Assembly (NCBI GenBank): GCA_015698045.1
Contig: BLAL01000068.1
Span: forward strand, 434,001 to 498,000
Direction: 5' to 3'
From: Rhizophagus clarus
Taxonomy: Eukaryota > Glomeromycota > Glomeromycetes > Glomerales > Glomeraceae
DNA: 64,000 nt
This document shows, piece after piece, positions 36,789 through 51,000 of the stretch. Positions within the stretch are counted from its first letter, which is position 1, and every line of letters starts with the position of its first letter. A model generated the notes under the pieces. It was not told the origin of the DNA, searched no databases, and saw only the letters and a program-made list of their open reading frames with translations. The translations under genes and the position numbers were made by a program.

Positions 36789-37617
36789 GTTCCTGTATTT
36801 GTTACAAATGATTAATAAATGAAATATATCATATACAGTATATATACATACAAAGGATGAAATTGATCTTACAAGTTGTCGTCTTTTTTCCTTGTTTTCT
36901 TTGAGAAAAGTAAATTATATTTTCTAAGAATTTTTGTATATGAGTGAAAGGACCTCAGTATTGGTGTTGAATTTATAGTTTTTTGAATTTCCTTATTTAA
37001 GTTTGTTCGGTAATGTTACGTTAGTAAAAAACTTTTCTAGAATAGTAATGTTATTTGTTTAACTAGAATTTGCGTCTTGCAGGCTTCGCCCCCTTAGCGT
37101 AATGTTTAATTATATGAATTAATTTTTTACAACATATCAGATATACATTACAATAGACAAGTTTTTGTTAATAGTTAAAAGAAGTAAAAATGATGATATG
37201 AGTAAATAATATGATAGATAGTAAATAGTGTGGCAGTAAAAAAGGTTTAAAATTTTACGATAATCGCAAAAAATGATCTTGATAGTCATACGATTAATAA
37301 TTCAAAAACACTCGCCTATTCATCACTAAATTTAAAAAAGTTCAATAATAATAATACTAATGATAATAATAATAATATTGTTGTTGTTATTGTATACTAG
37401 CCGTTAATCCGTTACTCTGCATGCTCTGCAACGGTAAATTTTGGTTAGAGCGTGCATAATTTAATGTGTTTTTTATTTTAAAGGTTGGGTTACACACCAT
37501 AAAAGCGTTAGTCTAAACGTTATGGTCACACACAGAACCATTATTATGTTGTAGAAGATTATTATTAATATTATCATCATTACTATGATACTATAATTAT
37601 TATCATTATTATTGTTG

Positions 37618-39102
37618 TAATTTATCGATCGGTCGATGCATATCTCCCCAGCTGGCCAGTTCATAATTGAATTAGATCTTTGTTAGTTAATAATTTATTG
37701 CAATAATCTGCTCAAAATTGAATTTTGGTCGCGAATTTTTGGTTGGTTTTTAGTATTAGAGTTTTCGTGATCAAAGTAGACTAGTAGTAGTATCACTAGG
37801 CCTGTTCAATTCTGATTGTTCGGGTTTTCGATCAAAATCCATTGACCAATCCTAACATGTGATCAAAATAAATAATTGAGTACTTTTGATCGGCTTATTT
37901 TGATCATATTATTTTTCGTGTAATAAAATATTTTTTTTTTACAAAATATAATTAAAGTTTATGGTACCAGATAGACATATTAAAAAAAGCGATCCAAATG
38001 GTTCTACATTTTTTTTTTGAACGGAAAGTACGAGTTGTTGATCAGGTGGCACAATTTCGTCATCCAATGTTTATCAACTCAAAACCCGTTCAAAAATCCG
38101 AACGATCATGCTTACTATAAAAAAATTTCGCCCATGTGATATTGTGATTTTTGGTATCTGAATTTTGATTGGCTCAATGTTTATTTCACGTATTTATAAC
38201 GTTTATCTTAAAAAAAAATAAAATAAAATAAAAAATAGAAAAGAAAGAAAAAAAACCTTTAAAATATTAAATTATTTTTATTACTTTTACAATAAATTCG
38301 TTTAAAAAAAAATAACCCTTTACACTTTATTAAATTTAAATAAATTTAACAAAGAAATAAAAATTATTGATATTCTTAGAGTTAAGTACACTATTTTATT
38401 GTAAAAAAGCTATTACTCCATGAATATTAAAGCCAGATTGATAAAAATCAATACCAAAATGATCTTACACTTGCATATTAAATTTATTTAACCTCCAAAG
38501 GATTGTTTCATTTAATATAAGTACCAAAATTACGCTATAAAATGAAATATCAACCGCGACATGGTAATTTCCATACATATTCAAATATTAAAGCTGTCTT
38601 GATGAAATTAATATCCATACCCGCTAAAAAATTTTGCTTAAGCTATTACATTTAATCAAAGTACTGAATCACTATAAGAATAAAAAAACAAAACTCTTAA
38701 AAAATGTCTCAATATTTAAGCAATATTGATAAAAAATAATATACATACTTGTTAAATAACTCTCTTTAGCCAATCAAATGTCTTTTAACTAAAGTGTTCA
38801 AATTAATGTTACAAAATTTATAAAAAACACGTATATTGTAAGTAAAAACTAGCTACAGCTTTATAACAATATTCTACACTCAATTGACTCAATCTTTTTG
38901 AAAATATTGAATTTTTTTTTATTATTTGATGAAATATTTTAACATGAAAAAGGTGGGGAGAAAAGAGAGGAGAGAAATAGTTTGCCGCACAATAAATAAA
39001 TATAAAAGTGATCGCGCAAAGTCACGTGGAGAGTGAAAATTTTTTGTGATGATACTGGGGAAGATGTGAGTCAGGTCGATGCATCGATCGGTCGATAAAT
39101 TA
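37618..39102. repeat. 24-bp inverted repeats 1.4 kb apart
   Basis: The left copy starts TAATTTATCGATCGGTCGAT and is matched in reverse complement at 39079-39102 with two mismatches. They could be terminal repeats of a 1485-bp element, but no target duplication or coding frame was found. Confidence 0.4.
37797..38114. mobile_element. Candidate short TIR element
   Basis: The left end TAGGCCTGTTCAATTCTG, with GTTCGGGTTTTCG inward, resembles the reverse complement of the right end (TAAGCATGATCGTTCGG, GAACGGGTTTTG), with gaps. No clear target duplication. Confidence 0.3.
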
Positions 39103-41699
39103 CATTTTTCTTATGCTTATTATTATTATTTGAGAGATGTTGGAGAATTGACCGTTACATGAATTCTTGGCAATTAAGGGCACTATGAATTCTAATAACT
39201 AATTCCTAGTAAATGCTCGCTGCTGAAGTAAATATATTATTATTCATTTTGCTTACCGACTATATTTAATTTATTTATTTTATTTAATATTTAACTTTAT
39301 CATTCCTTTCAAAATAAAAATATTAGAAAAAAACTTTCTTAAATATCATAAAACATAAAAATTATATCATCTATCAGCCTTGACATTGACCCGTAAAAAT
39401 TTTGATAATTTAAAATTTTAGGTTTATAGCTTTGTGCATCTATACAACTTACTGGTAAATTAAAAAAATTTTTACAAATTTCTTTGGTTATTATCAGATA
39501 TCATATAATAAGAACTTTTGTTACGGTAAAGCGCACAGTTATTACGCAGCTGGTTGGTAAAATTCTATAAAATTTTCCTAGAAATAAATTATTCTTTTCT
39601 TTAGAATATTAAGAAGGCGTTTGTGATGTTGGGAACTTTAAAAAAAAATAAATAAATAAGAAAACGTTGAAATGTTTGTTATTACTGAAGGTAGTTTTGC
39701 TTTCTGGTTATCTAATAGACTATTACTTACAGGAAGCGTGGCAATGTACCTTTTAAAGAAACGCAAGGTATTCACGTAATTATATGATGAAGAAACTAAC
39801 ATTTGACCTTATGAAAGGACTTGGGCTTCAAAAAATTTTTTTTAAAAAATATCTACTATTATTTTAGCGGATTTACTTTCTTTAAGTAATAAGTATTAGT
39901 GATGTAATTGCCAGTTCTTGTATGCTTATAAAAATAAGCGTTATATATGTGTAGCAGAAGGTCTATTAATTAAATATAAATGCGAAAGTGAAATAATCTA
40001 TAATAAAATACTAATAACCGTTTCACCATCGATCAATTTGCGAAGGTTACACGATCAACTTTAAAAAAAAACGTAAATAAATCAGTTGCGAATAGGTAAT
40101 GCATACACTCAGCAATTACTCTCAGACGCAAGCATTAATTTACAAATAAACTAACACTTTAAACAACGAAATAACTTATTAAATAAATGCTTTATTTTAT
40201 TAAAACGAAATTATCTGTCTTTACATTGATTTAAAAACGCCTATATTTATACAAAAATAACTACACTAAATTTCTACCTATAAACATATCTAACATATTA
40301 AATAGATGCTACTTATTTCATTTATTTCACATATTTGTTATATTGCATATGTTTAACATATCAAACATTTGTAACATTTATGACATTCGTAACATTCGCA
40401 ACATTCGCAACATGATCAGCGACCATGTGACTGTTCGATCGTGACAGTATATGAACCAAAGTATGTAACCTTGAAAGACATAGGTGTTCTTTGATGACTT
40501 CTTTCATTGTAAGTTTCCACACTCGCAACTCTTTTCACAAATAAACTTCCTAATCAGGCTGACAAGAATACAAGACTTCTTCTTAGACCTCAGATGTATC
40601 TCTATCACTTCAACATGTTGTATTCGTTAATATAGAATTAAAAACTATATTACAATTATAAATATTGGCCGGATGGAACTTCATCTTTGTCTACTTTTAT
40701 TCTCCTATTAGAAAAAGAAGAATAAAAACAAGCTAGACTTCATGGCTTGTACGATAATCTTCATCGCTTTCTCAAATATCTTCGTTTTCAAGTATTAGTC
40801 CTGATATTTTGGATGACAGGATATAAGTAATACCGTGTATAATCATGTATAGAGAGGCCACTGTCCTACTAATCAATCACGCATAAATCTGAATTTTTAA
40901 TCATCTTTTTTTACATACTAGTACAAACTACATTTTCGAATAAGGGATTTTCAAGATAATATTTTGATAGTCAAGAAAAGTATGACCTTGGGTATTAGTA
41001 TGGTCTTTTTTGATTTGTGAATAAATTGCATAATTATTTTACTTTGAAAAATGTTAGGGGTTGAGATACTGAATAATAGAATTACGTTATTAAATGCGCA
41101 AAATATGTATATTTTGAAGGTATGCTTTTATATTTAAAATAATGTTAGCAAAATTCTCTACATTATTGCAATTTTTTTTATGCATAAATTGCAAATTAAA
41201 TTTCGTGATGATTATTATAAATTGACTATAACAATAACTATGATTTTATTCGAAATGAGTTATATAATAAACAATTATAATTTGAAAAGTAAGTTTTATA
41301 ATATTAATATGTCTAAGATAAAAAAGATAAATAAGCAATAAAAATCATTTTTTTAAAAAAATAAATAAAATGATAGTAAAAGCAATTTGTTATGACAGTT
41401 GATGAAACCAATTTCATTAAAATTTATGGTAAACCTTTAACTGATATTGAATTTTATAATTTATTAATAATTGCGAATTGCCAAAAATTTTTCTTAATAT
41501 GACGTTGTAAATATGAATAAAATTTATATTAAAACCATTGTTATTTTACGTTTTGGGCAAGCCAATAGCAATTAAATTGTATTAAAAATTGACTGAAAGT
41601 ATATTACTAAATACTCTAGAACGCATATTTGAATACAAGTTTTTAAGTCTTTCCACTCATATTAAAAAAAAAATAACGGGGCAGTAATCTTTTAAACTC

Positions 41700-43010
41700 T
41701 TATGTATTAGGTTTTTTTCGTTTCAAATTTCCTTAATAGTTATTTTATTTTTCTTTTTAGCTTATGCACTTGATTTTAGTGTAACATTTTTGTCGTTTTT
41801 TACAAAGAGGCTGGAGTTTCTATCAGTCTCCTTAAACACAAAATTTTGAAATTTTTTTTTTTATTTTTATTTCAACGAACTTTACTAACAGTTCGTTATT
41901 TTCTTTTGTAAACGGCTGGTTCTTTGGAATATTTAGACGCGTGAAAATTTAGTAAGAGGATGTTGGTTTTTATTAATTATTCGTTTAACGAAACATTTTA
42001 CTAACGTTTCAACTTTCTCTTTTTTAGATAGACAGGCCTTGAACACATGGAAATTTGACATGAAATCGGAAATCTCTTAAATGGCAGGAAGTGTGTGTAA
42101 AATTCTGATGAGCTATTTTCATGTTTTTTATAATCATTTATGTTTAACGAGCAGTACTAATAGTTCGTTTCTTTTTCTTTTTTTAGTGGCTCTTTCGGGT
42201 CTCTGGTTTGGATGTTAATTGAGTATTTTAACAAAACAGCTACTAATGAACGTTTTATTATTTGTTTTTATATTCTTTGGAGTATCTAGACGCGTAAGAA
42301 ATTTGGTGAGTGAGTTTTTTCCTTCGAATTAATTCGATTAATGAAATGATTACGAACGTCTCGTACTTTTTATCTTTTAGGTAACTTTTTGGCTTTTTGG
42401 ATGCATGGTTGGTGTTGTTGCTTTACATCTTAAATTTTTTTTTTTTAACGAACTATGGCTGACAGCTTATTTTTTCTTATTATGGATTGCCAGTTTCAAT
42501 TATGAAGCGTGAAATGTTACCGCTTCAGTTTTTTGGTAGAAATCTGGTCAAATTTGATTCCAGATCTCAGGTATGTTTCGAAAAAAAATCTGATAATTTA
42601 ATAAAAAACCTTTAAAAAATTATTTTTTAAATATGATTTATTTTGATACTAGGATCCATAGATATTTTCGTCAAAACTTATTAAAAAAAATTATATTAAC
42701 GTATTTATTAAGTTTTTTTAGGACTTTGTATAGGTAAAGAATAAAATTTTTCTAAAATTTTGTTAAAAAAAAAAAGATTTTAATTTTTTTACGGTTTTGT
42801 AGGAACTTTAGCTTCTTTGCAAAGCTCCAAGTCTTTGAAACCTTAACTTTTTTTTTCTTAAAAAATAACATTTTCCACTATTTTTTGTAGGTCTCTGGAG
42901 AATGTTTTATCCGACTTTCTTGGAAGAAATTTTGAAGTTATTTATTGAAGGATTTTCTTCATTTATCACACGATACATATTGGACTTATCAGGTAAGCAA
43001 TTTCTTACAT
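41700..43010 (+). other. Series of intron-like units, possible decayed or non-coding multi-exon gene
   Basis: Acceptor-like polypyrimidine-AG sites occur at 41760, 42027, 42186 and 42380. Branch-point-like TACTAAC words (TACTAAC 41883 and 41999, TACTAAT 42155, TACGAAC 42351) lie upstream, the last three about 23-31 nt before an AG. Donors GTAAGAGG (41952) and GTGAGTGAG (42306) pair with the next AG to give 76- and 75-nt introns. A repeated exon-like word, TTTGGARTATYTAGACGCGT, occurs at about 41924 and 42276. Further right, 42502-42570 is open from ATG to a donor GTATGT, and 42891-42990 lies between TTTTTTGTAG and GTAAGC. I could not assemble a consistent protein frame. Confidence 0.4.
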
Positions 43011-44742
43011 TTATAATTTTGGTTCATTAAATTATGTAATTTAGATAGTTTTGCAAATTTTAGAGAGGTCTTCATAATAGATTAAGTACCACCAGTGAAA
43101 AATGGAAGTATGCATTATCCTGCAAATATAAAATGCATCTTGATAATATTCCGTTTGCATTCAATAAATTTACTGAGTACTTTTGAATAATATCTGTATA
43201 AATCATCTAATAATATTCCGTTTAAATTTGTAAAATTTACCGAGTATAATTTGAGTGTTTTCGGATAATAACAAAATATTATTCCGAAAAATGATCACTT
43301 TTCGGAGTGGAACCATAATAATTAAATTCGGAACATTTTCGGAATACAAAAACCAGAGTATATTCATAAAAAATTTTTTATAGGGCCCGATACTACTTAA
43401 ATTACTCATAAGTAAGTGACCAATATATTTAAAATAAATCTTAGAAGATAAACAACGTTATGTCATACGCATGTGATCCCAAAAAAAGACAGACTAACAA
43501 CCAAAGGCAATTGTTGATTTTGCGATTTAGCTTGCGTAGTTTTGGATAAAATATTAAAATATGTAAAATTTTTAGTAGAAAAAGTAAATTGAATATACCT
43601 CGCGATTGAATAAATAAATAAAAAAAATATTCCATCATGACACGTTCGAATAAATTGCTACATCATACGTATATATTCAATGTCAACAATAATAAATATG
43701 TCTCTTTATTTTATTAATTTAGGAGATTGATTTCGTGTTGGTAATTATAATGGGTGGCTACATCTACATTCGGTTTGTTCTAATTAACATTTTAATTTAA
43801 TTTTTAAGTATAAACGTGAACGAAAAAAAATAATACCGTAAAACATTTAGGGCTCGACCAAAGTGATCAATTAGTCAATTTGACTGGTTAACTTCATCAA
43901 AATCTAGTCAAATAATCAATTTCTTAGAATTTTTTGTCTGGTTCAAATGGAATACGGGTAGAATTAAATTACGAACGTGACATGTAACGGTGGGTGTGCG
44001 ATATACTATGTAAATCAAACTATATGTGGTATCATACTTTATAAATTGAATTTTATCGCAATCCGTGCTGGTCAAAAGTGTGCCGCATTTTGCGCCTGTT
44101 TTAGGCGCCTGAGGGATATATATTACATTAATAATTAAATAATGATTGGCAACTTTGAGTTTTTATATGGCACCACATATAGCTTTGATTGGGTGACGTA
44201 TAGGTTTTTACTAACCGACAAAATTCTAAGTCCCTAGAATACTTAATAAAAACGAGAAAGTAGAGGGCGTGATCCCGGTCCCTGAATTCTAGTAATTCTT
44301 ATTTACTGTAATAAACTAACGAATTATCGCTGGGAGTATTACTCAAGATTATAATACTATTGGTAAATTCTAGATTAAATTACTTTTAATGTAGAAAATG
44401 TATTTTATCTTTTTATAAGGCATACAAAGTTACTTTGATTATTTATTCATTTAATACAGAGAGAACTTTAATTTTCTATGTAGATATTATATGTTCGAGA
44501 TTCCAAAATTTAACTAATGTTACGTCGAAAAACGAACGTCGATTCTTGGACTTACTGCGTTTCAGCGGGTTTAGTACGAAATTCCGAAATTCACAATTCC
44601 GACGGCAACTAGACTGAAATTAAAATATTTATAATAAAAAGATATCATTTTGGGATTGGATTATAACATTTCGGGGTTGAAATTTTGTTTGGATTCTGAG
44701 TTTCGGAATTTTTAACGGATCCCGTTTCTACTACTGTATAAC
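43011..44742. other. Spacer, no gene recognised
   Basis: Contains 60-70-codon frames without recognisable motifs and a GC-richer patch near 44080-44120 (GCGCCTGTTTTAGGCGCC) that may be part of an unknown element. Confidence 0.4.
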
Positions 44743-44913
44743 ATGGATGCATATGAGCTTGTTGCTGTGATTGGTGCGTGTCGTAATTATTTGTGTTTCC
44801 TAGACTTTCCGGTGGAATCGGTAGATTTAGGAGTCTTTCCCTTATTGAGTTGGTTGTATTCCTTTTTTTTGACGATCAGTATATTTTTATCATTCATACT
44901 ATTGGTGTTGTGA
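44743..44913 (+). CDS. Small hydrophobic open frame, uncertain
   Basis: A 56-codon frame in a locally GC-richer stretch. It begins MDAYELVAVIGACRNYL and ends in a hydrophobic segment (FFLTISIFLSFILLVL) that could span a membrane. It lies 146 bp upstream of the kinase-array gene. It could be a small gene, a fragment of an element, or chance. Confidence 0.2.
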   Translation: MDAYELVAVIGACRNYLCFLDFPVESVDLGVFPLLSWLYSFFLTISIFLSFILLVL

Positions 44914-45058
44914 TTCTTGTGTGCCTTCTCTTTTAAGTTGCTGTGCTAATATGTGTACTCTCCATGAACAGTCCATGCATTGTTATGCATGAAATGAATC
45001 AGACGGATACTATATTATAAGCAAGTTTTGTTTGAAACAGGTTTTTGGCATCATAATA

Positions 45059-48000
45059 ATGTATTTTCAAAAACATAATCAAGAATATTTAATAAACAGT
45101 TTTGCATATTGGACCAGTGAAAATAAAAGAATTGATGATTTCATTCAAAAAACGCGATTGAAAATTAGAAACTATGATGATATAGTGTTTGAATGGGTAC
45201 CATACAATCAGTTTAATGAAATTAAAGAAACAGGCAAAAATGGTCTCGCAACAGTATACTCAGCAATATGGAAAGATGGTCCATTATGTTATAACAATCA
45301 ATATAGTAATTATGCAAGAGAATCAAATAAAGAGGTTGCTTTGAAAAGTTTTCATAACTCTCGAAATTCCATTGGTTTCTTAATAAATGAGGTACAATAT
45401 TTTGCAAATATTTAATAATTTTTAATAAACACGTTTATAACTTTTGTTTGTATTATTTAGGCCGAAAAATACTCAACAAAGAATGGTGCATTTCTTGTAC
45501 TATATGGAATATCTCAAAATCCGGATACTAATGATTATATTTTGGTTCAAGATAATTTAATAAATTTAGTAAATTTGAGTGGTAATGAAAAAATTGATGA
45601 TTTCATTCAGGAAACGCAATTTAAAAAGAATGAATATGATAATGCAGCACTTGAATGGATACCATATAATCAATTTGATGAAGTTAAAGAAATGGGAAAA
45701 AATGATCTCATAACAGCATATTCGGCAATATGGAAGGATGGTCCATTATATTATAATAATCAATATAACAATTATACAAGAGATTCAAACAAAAAAGTTG
45801 CTTTAAAATGTTTAAATAACTCACAAAATTCTATTGATTTTCTAATAAATGAGGTATAAATTTTCTTTAAATATTTAGGCATTTTTTTTTTATTTTGGAT
45901 ATTTATGATCTTTTTATGTTTCAGGCTAAAAAATATTCCAGTTATGAGGCATTTCTTGCATTGTATGGAATATCTCAAAATCCGATTACTAATGATTATA
46001 TTTTGGTTCAAAATAATTCCATGAACTTAGTGAATTGGAACAGTAAAAATGAAAAAATTGATGATTTTATTCAAGAAAGGCAATTAAAAATTAATTATTG
46101 CTATGATGTAATATTTGAATGGATACCATATAATCAGTTTAATGAAATTAAAGAAACAGGCAGAAGTGGTCATATAACAATATATTCAGCAATATGGAAA
46201 GATGGTCCATTATATTGGAGTAATCAGAATGAAAAATATGTAAGAGATTCAAATAAAGTAATTGCTTTAAAATGTTTACATAATTTACAAGATCCTATTG
46301 GTTTCCTAATAAATGAGGTAATGAATTTCTTTAAGTTCTTGATTTTTTTTTTTTAATAACTAAGTAACTTATGATCTCTTTTGCTTATTTCAGGCTAAAA
46401 AATATTTGACAAAATATGAGGCATTTCTTATATTGTACGGAATATCCCAAAATCCGGATACAAATGATTATATTTTAGTTCAAAATAATTCCATAAACTT
46501 AGTAAATTGGATCAGTGGAAATGAGCAAATCGATAATTTTATAAAAGAAATGCAATTAAAAATTAATCATTTTAACGTAGTGTTTAACGTAGTGTTTGAA
46601 TGGATACCATACAGCCAGTTTAGTGAAATTAAAAAAACAGGCAAAAGCGGTCATATAACAGTATATTCAGCAATATGGAAGGATGGGCCGTTACATTATA
46701 ATAATCAATACAATAATTATATAAGAGATTCGCCAAATAAAGAAGTTACTTTAAAATATTTACATAATTTACAAGAGTCCATTAATTTTTTAATAATTGA
46801 GGTAATAAACTTTAAAAACTTAATTGATTTTTTTTAATTAATATATTTACAATTTTATTTATTTTTTAGGCTAAAAAATATTTAGCAAAATATGGGGCAG
46901 GTCATGTATTATATGGAATATCTCAAAATCCAGATACTAAAGATTATATTTTAGCTCTTACCTGGACAAGTGGAAATGAAAAAATTGATGATTTTATTCA
47001 AGAAATGCAATTAAAAATGGATGTATATAAAGATACGGTATTTGAATGGATACCATACAATCAATTTAATGAAATTAAAAAAACAGGCAAAAATGGTTTA
47101 ATAACAGTATATTCGGCAATATGGAAGGATGGCCCATTATATTACAATAATTGGGATTATAAATATACAAGATATTCAAATAAAGAAATTGCTCTAAAAT
47201 GTTTGCATAAATTACAAGATCCGCACAATTCACAAGATCCTATTGATATTTTAATAAATGAGGTATAAACTAGTTTTTTCAAATATTTCTATTTTTTTTT
47301 TTTTTAATCAAGTATATTAACAATTTTATATTTTAGGCTAAAAAATATTTAATAAAATTTGGTGTTGATCATGTATTGTACGGAATATCTCAAAATCCAA
47401 ATTCGGAAGATTATATTTTAGTTTATAATTGGACAAGTGGAAATGAAAAAATTGATGATTTTATTCAAGAAATACAATTACAAAAGAATAGATACAATAA
47501 CACAGTATTTGAATGGATACCATACATTCGATTTAATGAAATTAAGAAAACAGGAAAAAATGGTTATATAACAATATTTTCAGCAATATGGAAGAATGAC
47601 CCATTAAATTATGATAATAGCCAGAGCAATGAATACCATATTAGTTGGCGTAATAATTATTCAAGAAATCCATCAAATAAAGAGGTAGCTTTAAAATGTT
47701 TACATAATTCACAAATTTCCATTGATATTCTAATAAATGAGGTATTAAATAAACTTCTTGAATATACTTAATAAAAAAGTTATTTGAATATTTACAAACT
47801 TTTTTGTTTATATTTTAGGCTAAAAAATATTTAACAAAGTATGAGATGGATATTATGTTGTATGGAATATCTCAAAATCCAGACACGGGTGATTATATTT
47901 TGGTACTTACTTGGACAAGTGGAAATGAAAAAATTGATAATTTTATTAAAGAAATGAAATTAAAAAAAAATAAATATGATAATATAATATTTGAATGGAT

Positions 48001-51000
48001 ACCATATAATCAGTTTGATGAAATTAAAAAGACAGGTAAAAATGGTCTTATAACAGTATATTCAGCAATATGGAAGGGTGGTCCATTATGTTATAATAAT
48101 CAATATAGTAATTATGCAAGAGATCCAAATAAAGAAGTTGCCTTAAAATGTTTACATAATTCACAGGAATCCATTGATTTTCTAATAAATGAGGTATAAA
48201 ATGGTGTTAGTATTTTGTACTCTTTTTTTTTGATTATTAAGTATGCTTATAATTTTATCGCTTATTTTAGACTAAAAAATATTCAACAAAATATGGACCA
48301 TTTCTTATATTATATGGAATATCTCAAAATCCAGATACAGAAGATTATATTTTGGTTCTTAACTGGACAAGTGGAAATGAAAGAATTGATGATTTTATTC
48401 AAGAAATACAACTAGAAACGAATAAAAATAATAATACAGCGCTTAAATGGATACCATATAATCAGTTTAATAAAGTTAAAGAAATAGGAAAAAATAGTCT
48501 TATGACAATATATTCATCAACATGGAATGGTGATCCATTATGTAATAATAATCAATATAGTAATTATGTAAGGGATTCAAATAAAGAAGTTACCTTAAAA
48601 TGTTTACATAATTCACAAGAATCCATTGATTTACTAATAAGTGATGTAAAAATTTTTAATTACTTAAATGTTTTTTAATTTAGTATTCTTATAATCTTTT
48701 TTTTTTCTTCCAGGCTAAAAAATATTTGACAGAACATACATTTCTTATATTATATGGAATATCTCAAAATCCAGATACAAATAATTATATTTTAATTCAA
48801 AATAATTTAGCAAATTGGATTAGTGGAAATGAAAGAATTGATGATTTTATTTTAGAAATGCAATTAAAAAAGAATGACTATAATAATACTGTTTTTGAAT
48901 GGATACCATATAATCAGTTTAATAAAATTAAAGAAATAGGTAAAAATGGTCTTATAACAGTGCATTCAGCAATATGGAAAGATGGTCCATTATGTTATGA
49001 TAATAATCATAGTAATTATACAAGAAATTCAAATAAAAAAATTACTTTAAAGTATTTATTATGTAAGCAAAACTCACTAAATCCCGTTGATTTTCTCATA
49101 AATGAGGTATTAACTTCTTAAATATTTAACCACTTTTTTTTAATTAAATATATTTACAAATCTTCTATTTATATTTAGGCCAAAAAATATTCAACAGAAC
49201 ATAAGGCATCTCTTATACTATATGGGATATCTCAGAATCCAGATACAAATAACTACATTTTAGTTCAAAATAGTTTAGCAAATTGGATTAGTGGAAATGA
49301 AAAAATTGATGATTTCATTCAAGTAATGCAATTAAAAAAGAATGATTATAATAATTCAGTATTTGAATGGATACCATACAGCCAGTTTAATGAAATTAAA
49401 GAAATAGGTAAAAATGATCACACAACAGTATATTCAGCAATATGGAAAGATGGCCCATTATATTATAATAATCAGCATAATAGTTATATAAGGGATTCTT
49501 TAAATGAAGAAGTTACTTTAAAGTGTTTTCACAATTCACAAAAACCCATTGATTTTCTAATAAATGAGGTATAAAAAAATTACTTTAAATATTTAATCAC
49601 TTTTTTTAGTTGCGTATATTTCATAAAATCTTTTATTTATATTTAGACTAAAAAATATTCAACAGAATATAAAGCGTTTCTCGTGTTATATGGAATTTCT
49701 CAGGATCCATATACAAATAATTATATTTTAGTTCAAAATAGTTTAGCAAATTGGATTAGTGGAAATGAAAAAATTGATGATTTCATTCAAGAAATGCAAT
49801 TAAAAAAGAATAAATATGGTAGTGCAGTGTTTGAATGGATACCATACAATCAGTTTATTTTAATTAAAGAAATAGGTAAAAATAACAAAATAACAGTGGA
49901 TTCAGCAATTTGGAAGGATGGTCCATTATATGAGAAGAATCAATTGAATAAATATTACACAAGGGATTCAAATAAAGAAGTTGCTTTAAAATATTTACAT
50001 AACTTACAGAATTCTGCTGAATCCTTAATAAATGAGGTATAAGATTTCTTTAGTAAATATTTACGTACTTATTTTAATTAAGTATATTTAAAATCTCTTT
50101 TGTTTATATTTAGGTTAAAAAATATTCAACAATAGAATACAAAGGATTCCTTGTATTATACGGAATATCTCAAAATCCAGATACAAATGATTATGTTTTA
50201 GTACAAAATAATTTTGTAAATCTTACAAACTGGATAAGTGGAAATGAAAAAATTGATGATTTCATTCAGGAAATGCAGCTAAAAATTAATAATCATAAAG
50301 ATGTAATATTTGAATGGATACCATATAATCAGTTTCATGAAGTTAAAGAAGCAGGAAAAAATGGCTTCATAACAGTATATTCAGCATTATGGAAGGATGG
50401 TCCATTATATTGGAATAAACAGAATAAAAAATACGTACGAAATGTAAATAAAACGGTTACTTTAAAATGTTTACAAAATTTGCAAGAATCTATTATTGAT
50501 ATACTAATAAGCGAGGTACAAATTTTTCTAAATATTCAGATGAATTTTAATTAAGTATATTTACAATCTTTTTATGTGTTTTTTAGTCTAGAAAGTATTC
50601 AACAGAATATAAGGCAAATCTTGTATTATATGGAATATCTCAAAATCCGAATACAAAAGATTATATTTTGGTTCTTAACTGGACAAGTGGAAATGAAAAA
50701 ATTGATAATTTCATTCAAGGAATGCAATTAAAAAAGAATAAACACGGTAATACAGTGTTTGAATGGATACCATACAGTCAATTTAATGAAATTACTAGTA
50801 AAAAAACAGGCAGAAATGGTCTTATGCCAGTATATTCAGCAATATGGAAGGATGGTCCATCATACTGGAATGAGCAGAAAAAAAAATATGGAAGTGACGT
50901 AAATAAAGCAGTTACTTTAAAATATTTACAAAAGTCTATTGATATCCTAATAGATGAGGTATAAAATTTCTTTAAACATCCAAGTGCTTTTTAATTAATT

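Larger units (their letters stand above)
36789..41699. other. Long AT-rich spacer with possible element ends
   Basis: No gene recognised. It contains the inverted repeat pair at 37618-37641 and 39079-39102, a candidate short TIR element at 37797-38114, and a degenerate run of ACATTCG words at about 40377-40411. Confidence 0.45.

Noticed and set aside
40377-40411. Short ACATTCG-word repeats
   Set aside because: Too short and degenerate to call an array.
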